Assembly: GCA_039881145.1 (NCBI GenBank)
Contig: JAYKKI010000095.1
Location: 4,115,501 to 4,179,500, forward strand
DNA length: 64,000 nucleotides
Reading direction: 5' to 3'
DNA from: Druceiella hillmani
Lineage: Eukaryota; Arthropoda; Insecta; Lepidoptera; Hepialidae
The translations under genes were made by a program, and so were the position numbers. The notes under the pieces are model-generated. The model made no database searches. It was not told the DNA's origin and saw only the letters and a list, made by a program, of their open reading frames with translations. Shown here piece by piece: positions 1 through 12,823 of the stretch. Every line of letters starts with the position of its first letter. Within the stretch, counting starts at the first letter, position 1.

Positions 1-800
1 AAAATATTTATTCTTTATCTTAATTGTTGATCGGGGGTATGTCATCGTTTTTCACTTGTTTTTTTGGAGTTTACACATTAAGAATCGATTTTCATAAATA
101 GCGCCCGGTATGAAGTTTTATGAGGTGTAAAATCAGAAGTTCAGAGCGTACAAAGTGCAGAGCATTAAGAAAGTGTAAGCGTTATGTTCTGATCGTACGA
201 ACTTCAGAGCGTTAAAAAAGTGTAACCGTTAGGTGGCCTCTCCGCGCAACATTTGTGCACATCTTTAGAGTGAGATATCAGGATGTTTATTTGGTATTTT
301 CTTATGGCGTAATCGCAATGACGGAGTGTGACACATATAGTTTATTATCGTTTGCTTATATCAACATCTAATCATTACATATCATTATGTGTGAATATTT
401 GGTGTCTTCTATCCGACAAAACTTCTTAGTCACGTTACTATCATTTTTTTCATTTTGTTGTATAAATTTGATCTTGTCCATTTGTGTTTTACTTGAAAAT
501 AATTATATTGTCAGCATTTTTTTATTAAAGAATTTTCTATTTACAGTTAATTATATTGATATTTATATTTATATACAGTGTTATCTATTTTATATATTCC
601 AAGACAGTCGTAATTAAGAAGTAAACTCCAGTCGCAGCTGTAACACACAATTTTCTTTCTTTATTTAATTTATCTATTAACATACATTTTGTTATAAAAA
701 GTCGATATGGCATATGATTTTTTGATCTCATTTTTTTGTATTTTGCAATTTTTCTACATATATATTTCTCTGGTTCTTAATTCACGTACGAAGGTAATAT
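1..800. other. AT-rich non-coding sequence
   Basis: No gene, RNA or known element recognised. A short imperfect duplication around 139-235 repeats CAGAGCGT...AAAGTGTAA...CGTTA. Open frames here are short and low-complexity. Confidence 0.6.
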
Positions 801-1129
801 TGAAAGTTTATTTGTAATAATAAAAATGAATTCAAATTTCGAAAATCGAACTGCTTGGATCTTTCATTTGTATCAACAAATTGGCGGTCAATTTAAAAAT
901 GTGTATATGGGTCAAGATGAATTAAACTCAAGAAATATTTGGTTTGATAGTGTTTTTATGAGTTTCGTTGCAGTCTCAATCTACAATAAAGTTAAGATCG
1001 TCTTTGTTTGACATTTTATAATGAAGCCCCATCTCTTGTTATGCTTACAACTAGTTCAAGCGTGATCTTATAAATTTCAGCAAAGCTCTAACTTAGGGAC
1101 TTTCCACAGAACCAACCGATGGAAATTAC

Positions 1130-1600
1130 ATTAATGATGTGCAACTCATGAAGCAACTCATTGTAAGCTATTAGCAGATGCGAGTAAGTTTTGGCATTAG
1201 TCGAGTACAGAAAGTTCTACGTGAGTATTTAGGCGACAGGAACTTTGTGCTAGGTTGAGATTTGACCGAAGTTCAAAAATACCGCCTCATTGATTGCCGA
1301 AATTTAAAAAAAAATTGACTGAGATCATTTAACTTCTGTAGGTGAAGAAGAGATGAAGTGGTAGAAAAAGGATGGTCACCTGGTTCTTCGGATGGACGTC
1401 GTAATTATGCAACGATTCTTCCGGAAAATAAAATAACAGTTACCAGAAACATTGCTTGCCTGTTGTTTGGAAAAAATTTTGAGCCTCCTTCAGCATGATA
1501 ACGTAACTTCATCAGATGAACAACCTAACATTTGACTACGTCGAACGTAGAAATCATAAAGAGTGATTGGACTGATCAATGGTTCGCTGAAATGAAATAA
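1130..1600 (+). pseudogene. Possible degenerate mariner/Tc1-like transposase relic
   Basis: Conceptual translation with many stops and shifts gives fragments such as ISRVQKVLREYLGDR, followed by LTEVQKYRL and, after a gap, LLQHDN. These resemble the helix-turn-helix region, the linker and the second catalytic Asp region (HDN) of mariner-type transposases. No terminal inverted repeats were located, and the frame is badly broken. The open frame just before it (826-1011) may belong to the same relic. Assignment is by eye and tentative. Confidence 0.35.
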
Positions 1601-2750
1601 TCAGATAGCATTTAAGACAGATAGCATTTAATCATAAAAAATCCCATAAAAGTGGCAAGAGAAACCGTTGCCATCACATAATAGTCTACCTCTAAGAAGT
1701 TCACAAGTAAGCTATTAGTTTCATTAAATATAAAGTAGATAAACTTTTCAACAATCAGATAGAGTTTATGGATAAATATAAATTTAAACCAAAAGACATA
1801 TGAAATAACGGTGAAGGTGGGTTGACAGAATACAAGGAGTGGTAGCAATAGCAGAAAATGCAAGTTATAGAATATTACCAAGGCTGTTTGCAACGATATG
1901 CATTTTTAGTACTTAGAAAATACTTCAAAAAACAAACAGAACCGACTATGCTGAAGTGTCTTCTAATAATAAAGAATCATGAATCGGGTATATCATCTCT
2001 AGATTCGAGCCTTTTCAATGTTAATTTCCACCTCATTGCACTTATAAATTTCAACCATTAGAAAGAGCTATATTCAAACCGTTCTCGAAAATTATTAATT
2101 TTGCTACTGGCAACTCAAGAAAAAGGTCAAATCACGAATAATTATTATATACTCGGTGTTATTAAGGAGGTTGAACCACTTAGAATTACACTATTGCCGG
2201 TTTCAATTGCACAGAAATATTTAACATCATATGGCATACCATCCACACACACTGTGCAAGGATTATGTGAATTGAAGGAAACATAACAAGAATTTGAGAT
2301 ACGCAAGTTTGAAATTCTAGTAACAACATTAGCAAACTGTAATTAGTTTCACTAAATACTTTATTAATCGCTTCTGCCATCATAATGCCACAAAATTCCC
2401 ATGCACCCTTTGCTTCTGTACATCACGATGTTAAAAACGTGATGGTACAATTCGCTATGAAAATAACGACACCGTATGGGGTCACGGTGAATTACCCGCG
2501 TCCCCTGTGCAAGGGTGGTGGTGCGATATGCCCATGCGTGCACCCTTTGCTAGATATAGGGTACACGTATGTTACCTGTTATCCATTTGGTCTAATTTAT
2601 GTTTACCATTAATGCATACATTTGAGAAAGTATAACAATGTTTGATGGTATTAGGTATAAGGAAAATGTTGTCAGAGATGTTTCAAATGTTTGCAATTTG
2701 GGTAATTTCATTTCGGACTATGCGTAAAACTATGGTTTCATAATTGTCAA
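1600..2750. other. Non-coding stretch, nothing recognised
   Basis: Short open frames on both strands lack family features. The segment 2385-2612 is slightly more GC-rich and encodes no recognisable motif. Confidence 0.5.
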
Positions 2751-2754
2751 TATT

Positions 2755-3035
2755 TAGATCAAGTTCAAACCAAAATCTAGTAGTCCAAACCAAAATTAAG
2801 TAGGGCGGTAGATAGAATGAATGTCACTTCGAAGCTTAAAAGTTTATGAAAAGTTTAAAAATGAAAAAAAAATTAAATGGGGCAGTAGACATAATCTATG
2901 TTATTTTGAAGCTTAATATTTTATAAAAAGAGCTTAAAAATGAAAAAAAAATTAAATAGGGCGACGGATACAGGGTATGTTACTTTGAAGTTAAACATTA
3001 TATAAAAAGAGCTGAAAAATGAAAAAAAAATACAA
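2755..3035 (+). repeat. Imperfect tandem repeat, about 3 units of 80-90 bases
   Basis: The pattern TTAAATGGGGCAGTAGA, then TGTTATTTTGAAGCTTAA and AAAAATGAAAAAAAAATTAAAT recurs three times. A related single segment (ACGTCACTTTCAAGTTAA ... AAAAATGAAAAAAAGG) occurs near 10650-10715, so this is probably part of a dispersed element. Confidence 0.6.
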
Positions 3036-3679
3036 CTACAATTTCATTTTAAAATGCTTTTTCAATATTGCCTCATTCAATGGGATATTCGAAAGTGTTA
3101 TTGTCACTTCCACTTTGTATGTATGTATTATGGTAATTTAAAAAAAAAACAAGAAATTGGTCAAGTGCCAGCTATACTTACACAATTAGTGTTCCGTGCT
3201 ATAAGACCTCATTTAAATTATTAACAGTGATGCACTCCGACTACATGCACCAATGCCGTACCACATCGCGTATGCGCAGAGTTATTCCTTACATCGTGAG
3301 AAATATTTTTTATTTAAAAAGTTTTTCTCTAAAACCTGTCTTTCAGCAGTTGCAAGGAAATTAATTAATTAAATTGTGTATAATTATTAATCGCGCCAGA
3401 ATTTTTAAATCATGAAAATTTTGTTTCAATCTGTAATTAATTCTTAACGTTCATTGATTATTTTCGGTAATTGTTTTGCTAATAATGGTAGACGACAGCC
3501 ATTTTTAACCATTTTTTCCGAAAATGGTTTAAACAAATTCTTAAAAAAATACGTCACATATATTGTTGAATTTATACTTTAATAAATTTTCATTTTATGT
3601 CCTGTCGGATCCCCTTAAACTTTTCTTATTTCCCAATTTATCCCCTTTAATTAACTCACATAATCAAAATAGAAATTTT

Positions 3680-3920
3680 AAATTTCTTTATCGTATGGTT
3701 ACGGAAAAATCGCCTATAACATACGGATGGATGGACGGACACCAAAATGATTACACAACTGCATATTGGCAATTTTTCCACAGACCACTAATTTATATTT
3801 TATTACGTATTTATATAGATTGCAAAATTTCACATGGTGCAAATTATGGGGCTGTTTCAGACAAAACAACGGTTGGACCAATGGACAGACAGACGGCCAA
3901 CATGACAACATTATAGAGTT
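3680..3920. repeat. Dispersed repeat tail with GGATGGATGGACGGAC and GGACAGACAGACGG motifs
   Basis: Short GACGGAC/GACAGAC tracts of this kind recur near 21375, 27580 (opposite strand), 35055 and 41545, usually beside TTTCTGAGAAAAA or GGTTCCGTTTT. I know such tails from abundant lepidopteran repeats. The 117-residue open frame across it is not gene-like. Confidence 0.45.
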
Positions 3921-4556
3921 TTTTTTAATACGAAATTATAAGGATTAGCTTTTTTATTTATTTCCTTTCCCATTGCTGGTATTAATACTGGTTTTTGTCA
4001 TTAGAACTTAACATACAATTGAAACAAAATTATATATGAAAATCTTTTTAAGAATCTGAAACTTGAGAACAGTATTGCCACATCAAATTTGCGGAAAATT
4101 TGAATTTATGTCTAAAAATCAGTACAAAGCTTAAAACTTGGGATATGGAAAGATGGTGTTCTCGATCTTGAAACTAAAATATTCTTTTGTGTTCTACAAC
4201 TAAAGTACTTTCATACTCATACTCATCTACACTCCAATCTTACTCAATACTCGACAGTACTTACACAAGTAGTGAGTCTGTAAACACCTTATAACTTTAA
4301 CGTCGATATCAACAGGAAGTCGTATAATTTTAATACTAAAATAAAATTAAAAACACGTTAACGAAAAAATAAATCGTAATATAATTCTCCCTAATAATTT
4401 TTTAATAATTTATAGTGTCAAAAAATTAGGACATTTGGTAACATTTATGTGGGACGAGTCGTGACTGTAGCAGTGACTGACCTGACGATAAGTACGTCCG
4501 CGGAAATTGGGACATCTAGCCATATCACCTTAGAGTAATATTCTTTATATTTATCG

Positions 4557-4790
4557 ACAATTAAATGAAACTACTTGATGTAGTATTATTTCTACTTTCT
4601 TTAATTTCTTTACCACGACCTAGGTTTCGTTATATTACAACACCTTCAGGTGGGATATTAGCAAAGATATCTTTATATCTAGGTCGTGGTAAAGAAATTA
4701 AAGAAAGTAGAAATAATACAACATCACGTAATTTCATTTAATTGTAAATAATAAATTTCTACAAAATTAACGCCAAATATATTCAATACT
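4557..4790. mobile_element. Foldback MITE, copy 1
   Basis: Two inverted arms (AATTAAATGAAACTAC... and ...GTAATTTCATTTAATTGT) enclose a short centre with TCAGGTGGG and GCAAAGAT. A one-sided tail, ATTTCTACAAAATTAACGCC..., follows on the right to about 4790. There are no coding frames. The same structure is found at 12824, 24881, 32038 and 32438. Confidence 0.8.
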
Positions 4791-5520
4791 TCATATTTAT
4801 ATTTAAGATGGGTATCAAGTTAAAGCTTTTCACTCTGTTTCAAAATAGTATTTTGTGTATTTATCACGTGTAAATTTTGAAGTCCTTCTTCCATTGTTTT
4901 TAGAATCACGTAATGAAAATGTTTGAAAGTATAATACATAATAATATTCCGTATGATATATAGAATCAGAATGTAATCTACAATCAAACTGAGAAATATT
5001 TTTCAGTTACAAAAAAAATATTGACGCCAAAGGATTCTTATTCGATTTAACACTTTTCTATAATTCAATATAGTTGAAATATGCTTTGATTATAACGAAT
5101 AAGTACGTAAACCTCGATATACTAAAGTAGCTAACAGTCTATTCTTTATTTATCGATTTTACATAACAAAGTTTCGTAACAATCTTTAATACTACTAAAA
5201 TATAATTAAATATAATATTCCACTATCTAATAATATGAAATAAGATTTATTCATTATTAAAAATAATAAAATACCTATTCAAACAGGTATATGGAAAGTA
5301 CTGAAATGAAAACTTGTCTATTAAGTGGGTTTTCCTTTTGATAGGTTCAAATGTTCCATTTTTGTTAAGCAGTTTAACTTTTGAAGTACAAAGCTAAAAT
5401 GGTTTTGATATGTGAAAAGTGAACTATCATAAATGCATCTATGGAAAGCTAATTAAAAACATGAGGGTATATAATGAACAGGAACGAAAGTCAACATGTA
5501 AGAATATAAAAGAAAATTGA
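4791..5520. other. AT-rich non-coding sequence
   Basis: Nothing recognised; no repeat or coding signal beyond base composition. Confidence 0.5.
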
Positions 5521-5530
5521 AATAATAATA

Positions 5531-5955
5531 AAATTAATTTTAATGATATTATTTGTATCGTTGTCTGTGGTATATTTATATAAATTAATTTTAATGATAT
5601 TATTTGTATCGTTGTCTGTGGTATATTTATATAAATTAATTTTAATGATATTATTTGTATCGATGTCTGTGGTATATTTATATAAATTAATTTTAATGAT
5701 ATTATTTGTATCGATGTCTGTGGTATATTTATATAAATTAATTTTAATGATATTTTTTGTATCGATGTCTGTGGTATATTTATATAAATTAATTTTAATG
5801 ATATTATTTGTATCGATGTCTGTGGTATATTTATATAAATTAATTTTAATGATATTATTTGTATCGATGTCTGTAGTATATTTATATAAATTAAGTTTAA
5901 TGATATTATTTGTGTCGATGTCTGTGGTATATTTATATACTAATTTGTATGTTTA
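5531..5955 (+). repeat. 51-base minisatellite, 8 units
   Basis: The unit TTTAATGATATTATTTGTAT... with GTCTGTGGTATATTTATATA is repeated eight times with few substitutions. Because 51 is divisible by three, an open frame of 137 residues (unit MILFVSMSVVYLYKLIL) runs through it. The hydrophobic product has no codon signature or relatives that I know, so I treat it as a by-product of the repeat. Confidence 0.85.
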
Positions 5956-7076
5956 ATAACACGTAGCCAACTTTTTGTCACTGTAGCTTAGTATAATAAA
6001 AAAGTATATTTTTTATCCTTCTAAAAAGAACTTTTAAAATATTTCTATTTTACAGTAATTCCCGATTCAAGCACAAATCTGAATTAAGAAAGTATAATTT
6101 ACTAACTCTGTTGAGTTACCTCTGGGTAAGCCTAAGCAATTACTTTGGGTAATTAAATATAAAGGCAATTCCTGTAATAGCAACTGTTGAGTAACTAAAA
6201 GTATAAATAATCTTGTAGTATGAGTAGGATATAATTCAAGTCACAGAAGTAACCAAATTACTCGTAATTAAATGTCGTGTAATCGATTGGCATGATTACA
6301 TGATTTTCTTCCAGGGAAATATTTCATTTTTTTATTACAAACATATATTAATGTAACTAATTTATTTGGAAAAATTATTCATTTAACAATATACAGTTTT
6401 AACACCCATACTCATTTTTGATATACTCCCAGAATTAAAATTTAAACATTAATGAAGAAACAATTACAACAAACACGTTTTTGTTTGCGTAATAATTTAA
6501 TAACATTCGAAAGTTGGTAAATCGGACAACAAACCATTATTAAGTGTAACCATAGTCAGAAGGTAGTAAAGTTGTTAAACTATATTGCTACTAAAGCATA
6601 TAAGTAATAACCATATATGATAGGTACTAAAGTGAGAATGATATAAGAATATAAATTTGATGAAGTAATCATACTCATATTTTGTACTTGTAAGTGAAAA
6701 TGTTTAGTGTAATCGTATCCGATTACGATTACAATTACTGTAATCTGACATCTCTAGCGATTACAGGTTACCAATAATTATAACTAATTTACAATGATAT
6801 GCAATAACTGCAATGTAATAGTAATTAGGGTGACTTGAGATTACACTATATTACACCGAACTGATTCCATCAGAGTTCTGGTTTGGCAATCTTGTTACTG
6901 GACACTACGAAGGAATGTGCCGGTCAACGCACGTATGAAGTGAAACTTATGACAAACTGTAGACTCACGTGTTGCCTTAATGTGTTATAATATCAATAGT
7001 CAACGTTCGTATCCCTAATGAAATGATTTTTAATTTTCACAAATGTGTTATTCTATATTCCTCTCCATAAAACAAG

Positions 7077-7078
<2 letters not shown>
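5956..7078. repeat. GTAAT/ATTAC-rich non-coding tract, probable old dispersed repeat
   Basis: The motif GTAAT and its complement are unusually frequent at about 6110-6310 and 6700-6860, for example GTAATCGTATCCGATTACGA near 6709. No frame or terminal repeats identified. Confidence 0.35.

Positions 7079-7134
<56 letters not shown>
7079..7134. repeat. (AT)n microsatellite
   Basis: An uninterrupted AT dinucleotide run, followed closely by a short repeat tail (CTCGCTTTCGTATTTATAATATTAGTGTG, about 7193-7222) of a type common at lepidopteran LINE/SINE 3' ends. Confidence 0.9.
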
Positions 7135-7137
<3 letters not shown>

Positions 7138-7756
7138 AAATTTTACGCAGATTAATTTAATAGTTGAGACTTTAAAGTGGAATAAAAAAAAACTCGCTTT
7201 CGTATTTATAATATTAGTGTGAACAGATTATAATTTCTAATTGTTACTGCAAAATGATAAGCGTCATTAGACCATTTTTCCGATGGAAACACATTGATAA
7301 ATTAAAGAAAATCTTTTTAAGAAACGTACTGAAAATTCAATCAGCGCATCTTTCACCAGTATTAGAAACATAACCATTATAGTAAAAGTGATTACATCGA
7401 ATACATTGATTAGAAATGCTCGTCTCCGATATCAGCTACTTTATATGGTAATATGTCTGGCCGCCCACTGGGTTCAGCGTAGCAGGTCGATGTTAAACTG
7501 TTTTCAACCGAGCAATGTAGGTATGAGTCATGACTCATAAATCTTTGATTAACTAATACTTAATGGGAGGTTTAGCGGAGTTTCAAATAACACGGACACA
7601 TAAAGAAATAAGTCAGTGGTTCAATATTTTCTTCAAAGTATTATTTGAATATTTTCTTCAAAGAACTTGAATTATGCGCAGGATGGGAGAATTCCTTTTT
7701 CGTCCTTAGTGATTCGCTGAGTGACCTTCATAGGCAGGGATTATTCAGCGGTAGAG

Positions 7757-9470
7757 TTGTGTTTAAGCAGCAATATCTAAAATGATCAATGACGTAGTAG
7801 CCATCATATCGTAGCTAGGATCGACTCTAAGTCGAATCGGCATCCCCGAATCGGTTTACATGTTTCTTAAGTTAAATGCTAAAGTCACCAAGTATATAAA
7901 AAGCTTATTAATTATCTTAACCAATGATAAATCAATATCAACAGCAAAAATAATCTATGATGTAGTCGCTACTATATATTGGCTAGGCTTTAATAAGTAG
8001 ACCTTCAAGTTGAGTCCATATCCTGGAATAGGTTCATATATTTCTTAAGGTAAATGTTAAAGTCGCCGAGAAATAAAAAAGCCCATTAATTATTTTAAGC
8101 GACGATAATGAAAATAGCAATTGCTAAAGCTATCAATGACATATTCGCCTCTATATTATGACGACGTTGGACTCCAAGACGAGTCGGTATCCTCGAATAG
8201 GTTCATATATTTCTTAAGATAAATGTTAAAGTCGCCGAAGAATGAAAAAGCTTATTAATTATTTTAAGCGACGATAATGAAAATAGCAATAGCTAAAGCT
8301 ATCAATGACGTATTCGTCTTTAGATTATGACGACGTTCGACTCCAAGACGAGTCGGTATCCTCGAATAGGTTCATATATTTCTTAAGGTAAATGTTAAAG
8401 TCGCCGAAGAATGAAAAAGCTTATTAATTATTTTAAGCGATAATAATGAAAATATCGATAGCCAAAGCTATCAATGACGTAGTCACCTCTATATTACGGC
8501 AAGTTTCGACTTCAAGACGAGTCGGCATTCTTGAATAGGTACAAATATTTCTTAAGTTAAATGTTAAAATCTTTAAGAAATATAAAAAAGCTTATTAATT
8601 ACTTTTATCAATGAAAATTAAAATATCAATAGCTAAAACGATCAATGATGTAGTCGCCAATATATTATGGCTAGGCTACAATAAGACGAATTCCAAGTCG
8701 AGTCAGTATTTTCGAATAGGTTTATATATTTTTAAGATAAATGTTAGTCACCAAGAGGTATAAAATATTTAGTAATTATTTTAACCAGTGATAATGAAGT
8801 TATCAATTGCTAAATGTCAATGACCTATTTTTCAATATATTATGGCTAGGCTACAATAAGACGAATTCCATGTCGAGTCAGTATTTTCGAATAGGTTTAT
8901 ATATTTTTAAGATAAATGTTAAAGTCACCAAGAAGTATAAAATATTTAGTAATTATTTTAACCAGTGATAATGAAGTTATCAATGGCTAAATGTCAATGA
9001 CCTATTTTTCAATATATTATGGCTAGGCTACAATAAGACGAATTCCATGTCGAGTCAGTATTTTCGAATAGGTTTATATATTTTTAAGATAAATGTTAAA
9101 GTCACCAAGAAGTATAAAATATTTAGTAATTATTTTAACCAGTGATAATGAAGTTACCAATGGCTAAATGTCAATGACCTATTTTTCAATATATTATGGC
9201 TAGGTTATAATAACGACCTCTAAGCCGAGCCGGCATCCTCGAATAGGTTCATATTTTTTTGAGATAGATGTCAAATTTAACAAGAAATATATAAAATTTT
9301 ATTAATTATTTTAAGCAATAATAATGGGAGTATTAATAGCTAAAACGATCAACGACATAGTTGCCACTATATTACTATAGCTAGACTAACAAGTCGACTC
9401 AAAGACGAGTTGGCATCTTCGAATATGTTCATATATTTCTTGAGCTAAATGTTAAAGTCACTAAGAAATA
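7757..9470 (+). repeat. Satellite-like tandem array, about 10 units of 169-181 bases
   Basis: The landmark CCTCGAATAGGTTCATATAT (with variants) recurs at 7844, 8022, 8191, 8360, 8529, 8710, 8885, 9062, 9237 and 9417. Each unit also holds TTATTAATTATTTTAAGC and ATCAATGACGTA-like blocks. Two subtypes are visible: TTAAG/GCCGAAGAATG units (8022-8529) and TTAAG/ACCAAGAAGTATAAA units (8710-9062), the latter being nearly identical to each other. No coding frame. Confidence 0.85.
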
Positions 9471-11165
9471 TGAACTGGTCAGCATGGTGTTTCTACTTCT
9501 AATGTAACTCTAAGGAAAATTCATCATCAGAAATAACTCCAAAAAAAAACGAAAACCTCATACGGGCACAAAGCAATTTTTCTTATCAAGATCATTCTTG
9601 CTAAATAATTATGACAAAATCCATATTACGTTTTTCGTTGCGGAAACTGGTACATTATAATGTAAATGCTAACACCCATTCTAGAGCTCGGGCAAGCAAT
9701 GTGCGGCTATTAGGCACGCAGGTACCTACTGCCAAATCGCAACCCAGTTTTTTTGACAGAAATAAAGTTAATGGCGTTTCCGCTAATGTTGTATCCTTTG
9801 TAATGAATGATACGGCATAAATCAACTTTGTTGTGGTACGTATTATAATATACTTATGTGTTATTGACTTAGAGGTACACTTGCTAGCAGATGTGAGTTA
9901 CGCTAGTATTGCATGTGTTCGTAAAAGTTCATATTAGATAAAAAGAAAATAAAAGGGTAAAATAATTTTATAAGAAATTCTGTGAATTTCTTTAAATTTC
10001 TTTCACTATTAGTATTATTAGGGTACTTTTTAACATTTTATATTCTAATTTGCAGCAGTTCCGTACCGAAAATCGTAAAACCTTATGTTTGAATGCTGGA
10101 CGTTGGTTAATTTGTTCGCCATTTCATATTAAAAAATTGAAGTCATCCGCTCGAAATTTCGAATATTTATAAAGGTATATAAAAATATAATTTCTTGTTA
10201 TCCAAATACTGAAAAATCAAAGACAACTTTCTCTTTCAAAATATTTATACTAGAAACAATTGAAAATTGTATTAACTTTAGTCATGTAAAAACTCGTTCT
10301 TATATCTATATTACAGGAGAAAGTATTTTTCTGAAAGCTACACGAAATATGACATCTTCCTTTTTTTTAGAATTTCTCAATTTCTTACAATTTCAAATGC
10401 GTAAATGAAAGTTACAGAAAAAAATAATATGGTTCAAAATTAAACTTAATTAAAAAAAAAATAAAATGGCCAAATGCATGTCGAAATACGTATAAAATAG
10501 GATTCTATCATTGTCTATTTCTCCTGAAAATGTTAATGTGAGTCAGCCGAAATAATTTTATTTTAAAATTCTTAAGAAAAGCTACTTAATTTTTTTCATA
10601 TTTTCCAATCCCATTATAAAAATAAATTACAGAGGTTGGGAATATATTGTACGTCACTTTCAAGTTAATGTTTTGAAAATGGTATTTAAAAATGAAAAAA
10701 AGGTAATGGAACCTCAATTTATTTTTAAAAGGCTTAACCAGCGGTACCCCACTTAAAGGGATGCGCGAAACATACTTTTTCCCCCCTACTTTACATGTAC
10801 GAGGAGTTTCAATAAAGAAACATAATATTAATCTATAGAAACTGTGAGGCTGTAACAGACGAACTTTTTTTGTTTTGGTACAGAATCTTAAAAAAACAGA
10901 ATATTTTAATATTTCTTGGGCACTATTTTGTTTAAACTATTATTCTACAGTCTTTTTTGGAGTCTTTTTAAAAATTTGGAATTAATTGGACCCAAGTAGC
11001 AGGAAAATATTCTCGATAAATTTGTTCAAGGATCTGCTGAAAAAGTTCTACCCCTCTTAAACCCTAGTCCATTTGCATTCTAGTTCCTCCCTTATTCCAT
11101 CTCAACTCATGTTAATATTTGTATTAAATTTTATTGTCACTTTTAAATGTCACTTACTGCCATTG
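9471..11165. other. AT-rich non-coding sequence
   Basis: No gene recognised. An open frame of 69 codons at 9611 has no identifiable family. A fragment near 10620-10740 resembles the repeat at 2755-3035. Confidence 0.45.
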
Positions 11166-11174
11166 TAATTGATT

Positions 11175-11460
11175 AAAGTTTTGTTTTTCTTTTTTTTAAA
11201 TACACCTTGTCTTTCATATCGAAACTTCTCTCACAGCAACACATCACAGATTGAAAAATGCTTTTCTTTTTTTAAATACACCTTGTCTTTCATATCGAAA
11301 CTTCTCTCTCAACAACCAATTTTACGAAACTTACTGTTGTAGTTGACTGATTTGACTGACTTTTGTGGATTTGTGGTTGACTGATTGAAACTTAGATTTA
11401 ACTGATTGAAACTTGTGTTTTGTGTGGATATGTTGTTGATTGATTGAAACGTAGGTTATG
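11175..11460 (+). repeat. Short local duplications
   Basis: TTTTTTTAAATACACCTTGT plus CTTTCATATCGAAACTTCTC occurs twice (about 11193 and 11267). It is followed by several GACTGATTGAAACTT-type copies between about 11340 and 11455. Confidence 0.7.
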
Positions 11461-11644
11461 ATTAAATAACTAAATCAATTTAACTGTTTGACACGAATCC
11501 CTATGCGCGCGAGACTTTCACTCGGCATTAATAAAATTATATCGTTGCAAGATGCTAGACCTCAAAGGCGCGTTGAATATTTTAGTCATATTATAGTAGA
11601 AATACGTATAGAGTCATATTTACAGTGTCATTAGTCTACTGTTT

Positions 11645-11646
<2 letters not shown>

Positions 11647-11692
<46 letters not shown>

Positions 11693-11696
11693 TATG

Positions 11697-11734
<38 letters not shown>
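11647..11734. repeat. (AT)n/(TA)n microsatellite
   Basis: Compound TA run interrupted by ACATATATATGTATTT. The open frames across it on both strands (Tyr/Ile alternation) are artefacts. Confidence 0.95.
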
Positions 11735-11737
<3 letters not shown>

Positions 11738-11815
11738 ACAAAAGTTTGGCTTTGAGTTGAAATACCCGAAGCTAGTGAATCGAAAATACCGTAGCTACGT
11801 AAATGTAGCGCGATA

Positions 11816-12330
11816 TTACAAGTGTCGATAAGAAACGGAAAAGTCCCACAGAGCATTTATCAACAAGTGTACATAGGTAGGCGAGCCGATAATGTATGTA
11901 TATAATAGCGGCCCCACTTGCAAGCTCGTCCGCCGCGTGTCCAGCCACATACGACAGCGCGGGCGCGGGCGGACAATATAAAATGAAGTCACGGTCTGAA
12001 AGAAAACAACATTACTAGTCGCATGCAAAATACCTCCTTCCGCCATCGGTGGCCATCGAGATAATGGCTTTTGTATGATTTCCCGAGCCCAAATAGCGTC
12101 CATTGTCATTTCCCGCTAGGTGACGCTTTGTGATCGGCCGCGCGAGCGTGCGACGCGTCTATGGTCGAGAAAAATCCTTTTGATCGCCGAGGCCGGATAT
12201 GAAGACCGACTGTGACTACTAATTCTAGTCATCCTTCCATATCCGTCATGATCGCGGCTATTGTCGCGGCGGCTGTGTCCGCGGGCGCCCATGCGTGGAG
12301 CGACGCGCTCCAATACGAATGCTGTTAGAT
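11816..12330. promoter_or_regulatory. GC-rich candidate promoter/enhancer block 2.3 kb upstream of the prospero start
   Basis: This block departs from its AT-rich surroundings, with many CpG and complex, non-repetitive sequence. It contains CAATATAAAATG at about 11974 (TATA-like), ATGCAAAAT (one base longer than a POU octamer core) at about 12023 and CCTTTTGATC near 12176 (close to a TCF site). Chance open frames on the minus strand are explained by base composition. It could be a distal promoter with a leader exon, or an enhancer. Confidence 0.4.
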
Positions 12331-12823
12331 TATAATCTTGTTACAGACGTACTTGCGACTTAATTGCTTTTTCATCTGAACTTATACACCCGGATGTTTG
12401 TGTTGCTATCAAGTGACCATTCGCCTTAATTTTCCTAGATAATTTATAAGTTTTCTCAGTACATAGGAGCAATTTAAAATAATCGATACAAATTTAGCAT
12501 GACTTCGCAATTTAGAAACGGAATAATGATAAAGGACGGTGCACACTTTAGAAGTATAGATTTATTTATATTTGTTTTTTTTATACTAAACTAAATATAA
12601 CCTTAACAAAAGCATAATATGAGAGCAATCTTCTGAAACATTGCAATCGAGACATATAAAGGCTTGATCACACTGTCCAAAAGCAATTGAACCTAGTTTT
12701 TATAACTATTCCCTACAAGTAAATGGTAAATATGTCAATTTAATGAGATCAAAATGAGTGAATTTAATTTCTATAATAAATAATGATTTCGGATCAATTC
12801 CGTTATTTCGAAATTAAATTACA
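12331..12823. other. AT-rich non-coding sequence
   Basis: Nothing recognised between the GC-rich block and the second foldback MITE. Confidence 0.5.

Noticed and set aside
5531..5955. Consideration of the 51-base repeats and other short arrays as CRISPR
   Set aside because: Units are contiguous with no unique spacers, and the genome is eukaryotic.
11816..12313. Minus-strand frames of 97 and 65 residues
   Set aside because: No recognised motif; the block is better explained as regulatory sequence.
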